NCBI RefSeq assembly: GCF_020217005.1
Contig: NZ_JAIWOI010000117.1
Coordinates: forward strand, 1-10,000
Length of the DNA: 10,000 nt
Reading direction: 5' to 3'
Origin: Rheinheimera sp.
GTDB lineage: Bacteria > Pseudomonadota > Gammaproteobacteria > Enterobacterales > Alteromonadaceae
The translations under genes and the position numbers were made by a program. Each line of letters begins with the position of its first letter. Positions within the stretch are counted from its first letter, which is position 1. Below, piece after piece: positions 4,894-10,000 of this stretch. The notes below the pieces were generated by a model. That model searched no databases, was not told where the DNA came from, and worked only from the letters and a program-made list of their open reading frames with translations.

Positions 4894-6510
4894 GTGGTTT
4901 CCAAGCAAGCATTTTATCGGTCAAAAAAAGTTCTGGTCATTGAAGATTACGAACAAGTCATAGCGTACATGAAAAGCATGTTAGCGCTGATTGGTTTCGA
5001 CCACGTTGTGGTTGCCCGTAATGCTGAAACCGCCATGTCTGCCTGCCGTAAGACGGATTTCGATTTTATCCTGTGTGATTACAATCTTGGCGTTGGCCGG
5101 GATGGTTATCAGCTGTTTGAAGCCCTAAAAGCAGAACATTCCCTCAAGCACAGCTGCTGCTTTATTGTCGTCAGCGGTGAACGTCACCGCCAGGCTGTTT
5201 ATGGCATGATTGAGTTCCTGCCAGACGATTACCTGCTAAAACCTTTTAGTTATGCTGAATTAGAGCGTCGCATAGGCCGGGCTTTCCAGGTGAAAAGAGC
5301 CCTGAAATATGCATATCAGATGATAGCTGAAGAAAACTACCCGGAAGCCATTCAGGCCTGTGATGTGGCTTTGGAGCAATACCCACTGCATCACGCTTAT
5401 ATCAATAGACTAAAAGGTGAATTGCTGGTCAAAGTAGGCCGCTTTAAAGATGCTGAAGATTTGTATACTCAGGTACTGGAATTCAGGGATCTGCCCTGGG
5501 CTAAGCTGGGAATAGCGGTGGCTAAGGGCTATCAGGACCAGGACACCGAAGCTGAGGACTTATTAACTGAATTGGTGAACCAGCCCGAGACCCGTATTGA
5601 AGCTCTGGATTGGCTGACCCGTTTGTATTTGAGCCAGAACAAAACCGAAGAAGCCTTTAATACAGTGCGTATTGTGGCCGAAGCTTCTCCTAAGAATTAC
5701 CTGCGCCAACATGTGTTAGCTAATCTAGCCGTTATTAATAATCAGCCGGACCTCGCTGTTCGGATCCACTCAAAATTACTTGAGGCGGCCAAATATTCGA
5801 TGTACGACACAGCTGACAATATGCTGAATTACGCCAGAGCTATGATCCAAAACGCTCAGGATATGTCGGTCAGGGACAGACGCACAGTACTTGGCAAAGT
5901 GGATTACTTTTTAAAGGATGTAAAAAAGCGCTTTAACCCTGCGACCTACGAACATGACAAGCTGGTGATCGAAGCCAGAGCTGCGGTGCTGGAAGGCAAA
6001 ACAGAAAAAGCTAAAAGTCTGTTGCAGCAAAGTGAAGAATTGAGTCTGGGTAAAACCTTATCGCCCTCCGCTTTGCTGGACAGAGCCAGAGCTTATTTTG
6101 AAAGCGGCAATCTGGCTATGAGCGACCACTATATGGGCAGCCTGAATACTTTGTCGCAAAGCTCAGATTTATACAACAAAGCTCTGAATATGATGTTTTT
6201 ATCTGAGCAGGATAAATACAGCAGCAAAAGAGCCACTATGATGGCCAGTCACAATGCGGGTATGGAAGCATATAGCCTGGGGCAATATTCTGAAGCTATT
6301 AACTATTTTATAGAAGCGCAGAAAACTATGCCTGCCAATGCCAGTATCGCCATGAATCTGTTGCAGGCTATCAGCCAGCGTGGCCGTCTGAATGAGGATT
6401 TGATCTATCTGGCTCACAAATGTATGAACGTGATAGATGACGCAGAATTGCCCAAAGACCAACGTAAAAGATATCAGTTCATCAAAGAGCAAATTCAGCA
6501 AATGTTGTAA
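4894..6510 (+). CDS. Response regulator: receiver domain plus TPR repeats
   Basis: 538 residues. Residues 11-130 are a CheY-like receiver domain with all key residues: acidic pair E17/D18, phosphoacceptor D62 (FILCDYNLG), S94 (VVSGE) and K116 (LLKPF). It should therefore be phosphorylated by a histidine kinase, but none is encoded nearby. The rest is helical and contains TPR-like units, best seen at about 140-300 (for example NYPEAIQACDVALEQYP) and again near 452-487 (GQYSEAINYFIEAQKTMP). There is no DNA-binding or enzymatic output domain, so the output is probably a protein-protein interaction. Start: GTG at 4894; an in-frame TAA lies immediately upstream (4891-4893) and the next ATG falls inside the receiver domain, so GTG is forced. 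The ribosome binding site is weak (GAG four bases upstream), suggesting low expression. It faces galE, with palindrome copy 3 between. Confidence 0.88.
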   Translation: MVSKQAFYRSKKVLVIEDYEQVIAYMKSMLALIGFDHVVVARNAETAMSACRKTDFDFILCDYNLGVGRDGYQLFEALKAEHSLKHSCCFIVVSGERHRQAVYGMIEFLPDDYLLKPFSYAELERRIGRAFQVKRALKYAYQMIAEENYPEAIQACDVALEQYPLHHAYINRLKGELLVKVGRFKDAEDLYTQVLEFRDLPWAKLGIAVAKGYQDQDTEAEDLLTELVNQPETRIEALDWLTRLYLSQNKTEEAFNTVRIVAEASPKNYLRQHVLANLAVINNQPDLAVRIHSKLLEAAKYSMYDTADNMLNYARAMIQNAQDMSVRDRRTVLGKVDYFLKDVKKRFNPATYEHDKLVIEARAAVLEGKTEKAKSLLQQSEELSLGKTLSPSALLDRARAYFESGNLAMSDHYMGSLNTLSQSSDLYNKALNMMFLSEQDKYSSKRATMMASHNAGMEAYSLGQYSEAINYFIEAQKTMPANASIAMNLLQAISQRGRLNEDLIYLAHKCMNVIDDAELPKDQRKRYQFIKEQIQQML

Positions 6511-6565
6511 AAATGGGGTCAGATCACATTAGTTATGCGTAACTAATGTGATCTGACCCCAATTT
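6510..6565. repeat. Palindrome family copy 3, between convergent genes
   Basis: The core arms (6514-6535 and 6540-6561, 22 bases) and TGCG loop (6536-6539) are identical to copy 1. An extra A after CCCCA (CCCCAATTTT) breaks the outer four base pairs. It begins on the last base of the response regulator stop codon and ends two bases before the galE stop, filling the whole convergent gap. This is the strongest positional hint that the element can terminate transcription from both sides. Confidence 0.9.
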
Positions 6566-6567
6566 TA

Positions 6568-7581
6568 TTAGTTGTAGCCGTTTGGATTATTTTTTTGCCA
6601 GTTCCAGCTGTCGCGAACCATATCCTCTAGTGTCTTTTCTGTTGTCCACTTCAACACCTGAGCCGCCTTTGACGGGTCGGCATAACATTGCGCTATATCA
6701 CCCGGGCGACGATCCGTCAGGACATAAGGAATGTCCAGTTGATTGACTTTGCTGAAACTGTGGATCACATCGAGCACTGAATAACCCTGGCCTGTGCCCA
6801 GATTAATGTAATCAATGCCCTGGACCTGCTGCAGATATCCAAGAGCTGCCAAATGGCCGCGTGCTAAATCAGAGACATGAATAAAGTCACGCACTCCTGT
6901 GCCATCCGCAGTCGGATAATCAGAACCAAACACCTGCAGTTTGTCCCTTTTACCAACGGCAACCTGAGTAATAAATGGCATCAGGTTATTAGGGATGCCA
7001 TTGGGGTTTTCACCAATCATGCCACTGGCATCAGCACCTACAGGGTTAAAGTAACGTAACACCGCAATCTTCCAGTCAGGATCTGACGAGTGCAGATCAG
7101 CCAGTATATGCTCAATCATCAGCTTACTCTGGCCATAAGGATTAGTGGCTGAGCGTGGCGCAGATTCATGAATAGGCATCTGCTCTGCCGCGCCATATAC
7201 AGTAGCGGAAGAACTGAACACCAGCTTTTTCACCCCATACTGGCTCATCACTTTGCACAGGTTGATAGTGCCCGTCACATTATTTTCGTAATACCAAAGT
7301 GGCTTGGCGGTCGACTCCCCCACTGCTTTCAGAGCCGCAAAATGGATCACGGCTTTAATAGGATACTGCTCGAAGACTTGTGCTAAAGCCTGGCTGTCCA
7401 GTACGTCACCCTGAATATCAATCAGAGAGCGGCCAGATAACTGTTGCACACGTTTCAGTGATTCGGAGCTAGAGTTATGGTAGTTGTCAAAGCTAATCAC
7501 CTGCTCATTGGCGTTTAGCAAAGCTAATGCAGTATGGCTACCAATATAGCCAGCACCACCGGTCAGAAGTACATAACTCAT
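6568..7581 (-). CDS. galE: UDP-glucose 4-epimerase
   Basis: 337 residues, the same size as E. coli GalE (338). It interconverts UDP-glucose and UDP-galactose in the cytoplasm with tightly bound NAD+. It is an extended short-chain dehydrogenase/reductase: the NAD-binding GGAGYIG is at 8-14, the catalytic serine region VFSSSATVYG at 121-130 (S124), and the catalytic YxxxK at Y149/K153, the same numbering as in E. coli. Further family blocks include RYFNPVGA, GVRDFIHVSDLA and RRPGDIA. Start: ATG at 7581, with AGGGA just upstream; that ribosome binding site directly follows the galU stop. The gap to galU is ten bases, so the two are cotranscribed and probably translationally linked. Last gene of ugd-galU-galE, closed by palindrome copy 3. 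Confidence 0.97.
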   Translation of the reverse strand: MSYVLLTGGAGYIGSHTALALLNANEQVISFDNYHNSSSESLKRVQQLSGRSLIDIQGDVLDSQALAQVFEQYPIKAVIHFAALKAVGESTAKPLWYYENNVTGTINLCKVMSQYGVKKLVFSSSATVYGAAEQMPIHESAPRSATNPYGQSKLMIEHILADLHSSDPDWKIAVLRYFNPVGADASGMIGENPNGIPNNLMPFITQVAVGKRDKLQVFGSDYPTADGTGVRDFIHVSDLARGHLAALGYLQQVQGIDYINLGTGQGYSVLDVIHSFSKVNQLDIPYVLTDRRPGDIAQCYADPSKAAQVLKWTTEKTLEDMVRDSWNWQKNNPNGYN

Positions 7582-7591
7582 AACATCCCTA

Positions 7592-8491
7592 TTATTGATA
7601 TTTGTTGACCAAAGCTTTCAGATTTTTGGCAAATTCGGTCTTCAGATCCGGATCCCGTAAACCATACTCAACGAAAGCATTCATGTAACCAATTTTATTA
7701 CCACAGTCATGGCTTCGGCCTCTGATGTGATACGCATCCACTTTTTCTTTATGGATCAGCATTTCAATAGCATCTGTCAGCTGGATTTCATCACCGGCAC
7801 CTGCAGGAGTGCGTTTTAATAAATTCCAGATAGCTGCTGAAAACACATAACGTCCCACGACGGCCAGATTCGAAGGCGCGCTGTCGACATCAGGTTTTTC
7901 CACAATGCTTTTAATAGATTGCGACTCGCCAGCTTTGATTTGCTCATTGCTCAGGTCCACAATACCATAGGCACTAACCTGTTGCTCAGGCACTGGCTCC
8001 ACCATAACCTGGCTGGCGCCTGTCTGATTAAACCGGGCAATCATTTCAGCCAGATTTTCTGTTTTTAAGTTGCTGTCGTAATGGTCGATCAATACATCAG
8101 GCAACACCACTGCGAAGGGATGTTCGCCAACCAAAGGTAAAGCACACAACACCGCATGACCCAAACCTTTAGCTTCGCCCTGGCGCACGTGCATGATAGT
8201 GACGTCTTTTGGACAAATACGCTGCACATCATCCAGCAACTGGCGTTTTACCCTTTTTTCCAGTATGGATTCCAACTCAAAACTTTTATCAAAGTGATTT
8301 TCAATTGAGTTTTTTGAGGAATGAGTCACCAGAACTATTTGTTTGATACCAGCCGCTATACATTCGTTGACCACGTACTGGATCAACGGCTTGTCTACCA
8401 GAGGCAACATCTCTTTTGGAATAGCCTTAGTTGCCGGTAACATACGGGTGCCAAGTCCTGCGACAGGTATAACCACTTTTTCTAACTTCAC
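7592..8491 (-). CDS. galU: UTP-glucose-1-phosphate uridylyltransferase
   Basis: 299 residues, against 302 for E. coli GalU, with long blocks of near identity. Reaction: glucose-1-phosphate plus UTP gives UDP-glucose plus pyrophosphate, the precursor for both flanking enzymes. Motifs: the nucleotide-binding [19 protein letters not shown] (12-30), [22 protein letters not shown], the VVLPDVLID metal-binding strand, [19 protein letters not shown] and [12 protein letters not shown] place the start at the GTG at 8491, seven bases after the ribosome binding site GGAGAG (8504-8499). The frame also opens at a TTG at 8506, but that would put the ribosome binding site inside the coding region. It follows ugd after 40 bases. 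Confidence 0.96.
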   Translation of the reverse strand: MKLEKVVIPVAGLGTRMLPATKAIPKEMLPLVDKPLIQYVVNECIAAGIKQIVLVTHSSKNSIENHFDKSFELESILEKRVKRQLLDDVQRICPKDVTIMHVRQGEAKGLGHAVLCALPLVGEHPFAVVLPDVLIDHYDSNLKTENLAEMIARFNQTGASQVMVEPVPEQQVSAYGIVDLSNEQIKAGESQSIKSIVEKPDVDSAPSNLAVVGRYVFSAAIWNLLKRTPAGAGDEIQLTDAIEMLIHKEKVDAYHIRGRSHDCGNKIGYMNAFVEYGLRDPDLKTEFAKNLKALVNKYQ

Positions 8492-8531
8492 CAGAATTCT
8501 CTCCAAGATACTTCAGACTTTATAGTGCTGA

Positions 8532-9869
8532 TTAAAACTTTACTGAGTCACCACGCCCTATGGCAAAGTAACGGAAGCCCTTTTGTTTCAGCCGCTCTGG
8601 CTCAAACAAGTTGCGACCATCAAAAATGATGGCCTGCTTTAATTTTGCTTTGATCTGATCAAAATCAGGAGCTTTAAATTGCTGCCATTCTGTACAGATA
8701 ATCAGGGCGTCAGCATTGTCTAACGCCTGCTCTTTGTTCTCTGTCAGCAGCAAATCTGCTCTAGAACCATAAATACGGCGGGTTTCATGCATAGCTTCCG
8801 GATCATAAGCCTGCACTACAGCGCCTGCCTGCCATAAGGCTTCCAGCAGCACCCTGCTTGGTGCTTCGCGCATATCGTCTGTGTTTGGCTTAAAGCTCAA
8901 ACCCCAGACAGCAAATCGTTTCCCTGTCAGATCGGCACCAAAACAGCCCCGGACTAAAGCCGGTAATTTCAGTTTTTGTGCTGTGTTCACTTGCTCCACG
9001 GCGTGCAGAATAGCAGGACTGTAGTGATGTTGCTCAGAACTACGGATTAATGCCTGTACATCTTTTGGAAAACAGGAGCCGCCATAACCACAACCAGGAT
9101 AAATAAAATGATAACCAATGCGTGGATCAGAACCTATGCCTTTACGCACGGCTTCAATATCAGCGCCAAGCAATTCAGCCAGAGTTGCCATTTCATTCAT
9201 AAAGGAGATTTTGGTGGCCAACATGCAATTAGCCGCATATTTGGTCAGCTCAGCACTACGCACATCCATAAAAATCATTTTGTCATGGTTGCGGTTAAAA
9301 GGTGCATAAAGCTCACGCATCAGCTCTTTTGGATGATCGTCGTAACAGCCGATGATGATCCGATCCGGCCTCATGCAGTCATTGACTGCAGCACCTTCTT
9401 TTAAAAACTCAGGGTTTGACACTATGTCAAAACCAATAGCCAAACCTCTTTCCTGCAGTTTTTGGGCGACTACAGCTTTTACTCTGTCTGCAGTTCCAAC
9501 TGGCACAGTAGATTTATCAATAATAACTTTAGGTTCTTGCATGTACTGAGCTATGGTCGATGCAACTGCCAGTACGTACTTTAAATCGGCTGAACCATCT
9601 TCATCCGGTGGTGTGCCCACCGCAATAAACTGCACTTCACCATGCTCTACGCCTGATTGAGCGTCAGTGGTAAAGCGCAGGCGTCCGGCCTGATAATGCC
9701 GTTCAACCAGCGGAGTTAAACCAGGTTCATAGATAGGAATAATGCCTTTTTTCAGGTTCTCCACTCTGTCATGGTCGATATCGACACAAACCACATGGTG
9801 GCCAACCTCGGCTAATACTGCAGCCTGCACTAAGCCGACATAGCCTATGCCAAATACGGTAACTTTCAC
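8532..9869 (-). CDS. ugd: UDP-glucose 6-dehydrogenase
   Basis: 445 residues, the long bacterial class (E. coli Ugd is 388). It oxidises UDP-glucose to UDP-glucuronate using two NAD+, supplying uronic acid for capsule, exopolysaccharide or lipid modification. Motifs: Rossmann GIGYVG (7-12) with the acidic D30 after the second strand, [12 protein letters not shown] (84-95), STVPVGT (120-126), [10 protein letters not shown] (152-161) and the catalytic cysteine C266 in [12 protein letters not shown] (259-270). A C-terminal UDP-binding domain contains [16 protein letters not shown]. Start: GTG at 9869 with AAGGA six bases upstream; there is no competing ATG that keeps the Rossmann strand intact. 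First gene of the ugd-galU-galE cluster. Confidence 0.96.
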   Translation of the reverse strand: MKVTVFGIGYVGLVQAAVLAEVGHHVVCVDIDHDRVENLKKGIIPIYEPGLTPLVERHYQAGRLRFTTDAQSGVEHGEVQFIAVGTPPDEDGSADLKYVLAVASTIAQYMQEPKVIIDKSTVPVGTADRVKAVVAQKLQERGLAIGFDIVSNPEFLKEGAAVNDCMRPDRIIIGCYDDHPKELMRELYAPFNRNHDKMIFMDVRSAELTKYAANCMLATKISFMNEMATLAELLGADIEAVRKGIGSDPRIGYHFIYPGCGYGGSCFPKDVQALIRSSEQHHYSPAILHAVEQVNTAQKLKLPALVRGCFGADLTGKRFAVWGLSFKPNTDDMREAPSRVLLEALWQAGAVVQAYDPEAMHETRRIYGSRADLLLTENKEQALDNADALIICTEWQQFKAPDFDQIKAKLKQAIIFDGRNLFEPERLKQKGFRYFAIGRGDSVKF

Positions 9870-9912
9870 TGACTTTCCTTTAATCTTTTACTGGCAGACG
9901 TTGAATTAATCC

Positions 9913-9977
9913 GGTGCATAGCACCAGAGAGTGCCTGCATCATGAGGCGCTGACACTTTACCTGACCTGAATCAGGT
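9913..9977. promoter_or_regulatory. Structured upstream region of ugd
   Basis: The region ahead of ugd contains three inverted repeats: GGTGC-ATA-GCACC (9913-9925), GTGCCT/AGGCGC around an 8-base loop (about 9931-9950, one wobble pair), and a 13-bp palindrome ACCTGA-A-TCAGGT (9965-9977). The last looks like an operator half-site pair; the first two could fold in the leader RNA. No clear -35/-10 pair and no RfaH ops element were seen. The function is inferred. Confidence 0.35.
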
Positions 9978-10000
9978 TAAGCTATTGTGTTGTGTTGCAG

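Noticed and set aside
595..6565. CRISPR-like repeat array
   Set aside because: The three repeats are kilobases apart, perfectly palindromic, and separated by genes rather than uniform spacers; no cas genes.
8492..8506. TTG start for galU five codons upstream
   Set aside because: It would place the only ribosome binding site (GGAGAG) inside the coding region; the GTG at 8491 is correctly spaced from it.
9108..9404. Plus-strand open frames of 60-114 codons opposite ugd, galU, galE and the cyclophilin gene
   Set aside because: They lie wholly antisense to genes with strong family matches, have no recognisable domains or ribosome binding sites, and follow from the codon use of the real genes.

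Overview
The window looks like a chromosomal segment of a marine or freshwater gammaproteobacterium of the Rheinheimera/Alishewanella type or a near relative. This is inferred from protein resemblance (E. coli-like Tdk, GalU, GalE, Bfd and YqaA; an MJ1255/VC2487-type glycosyltransferase; DUF2750), moderate GC and compact gene spacing; no database search was possible. There is no rRNA, tRNA, CRISPR array, transposase or prophage gene. The genes read as ordinary housekeeping and accessory metabolism.

Layout. 1-168 (-): the 5' part of an aspartoacylase-like zinc hydrolase, cut by the window edge. 285-509 (-): bfd, a [2Fe-2S] ferredoxin of iron storage, with a good promoter overlapped by a Fur-like box. 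658-1050 (-): a DUF2750 protein. 1209-2972 (-): a tight three-gene operon in the order MAPEG membrane protein, YqaA-type membrane protein, exported cyclophilin-like prolyl isomerase. 3172-4777 (+): tdk followed 13 bases later by a GT-B glycosyltransferase-like gene. 4894-6510 (+): a response regulator whose receiver domain is joined to TPR repeats, with no DNA-binding domain. 6568-9869 (-): an operon ugd-galU-galE making UDP-glucuronate, UDP-glucose and UDP-galactose for surface polysaccharide.

The most distinctive non-coding signal is a family of three almost identical perfect palindromes of about 56 bp (595-650, 2998-3053, 6510-6565). All carry the same 22-base arms beginning TGGGGTCAGATCACATT around a 4-base loop, with A-runs on the left and T-runs on the right. 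Two lie directly against stop codons, one of them exactly between the convergent response regulator and galE. The third lies in the divergent MAPEG/tdk spacer. They resemble REP/MITE-type dispersed elements and could work as bidirectional terminators. Smaller signals include paired AT-rich palindromes upstream of the aspartoacylase gene, a GC-rich hairpin downstream of the cyclophilin gene, an inverted repeat ahead of the response regulator, and a structured leader before ugd.

I found no convincing new multi-gene system. The palindrome family and the receiver-TPR protein are the items most worth following up.
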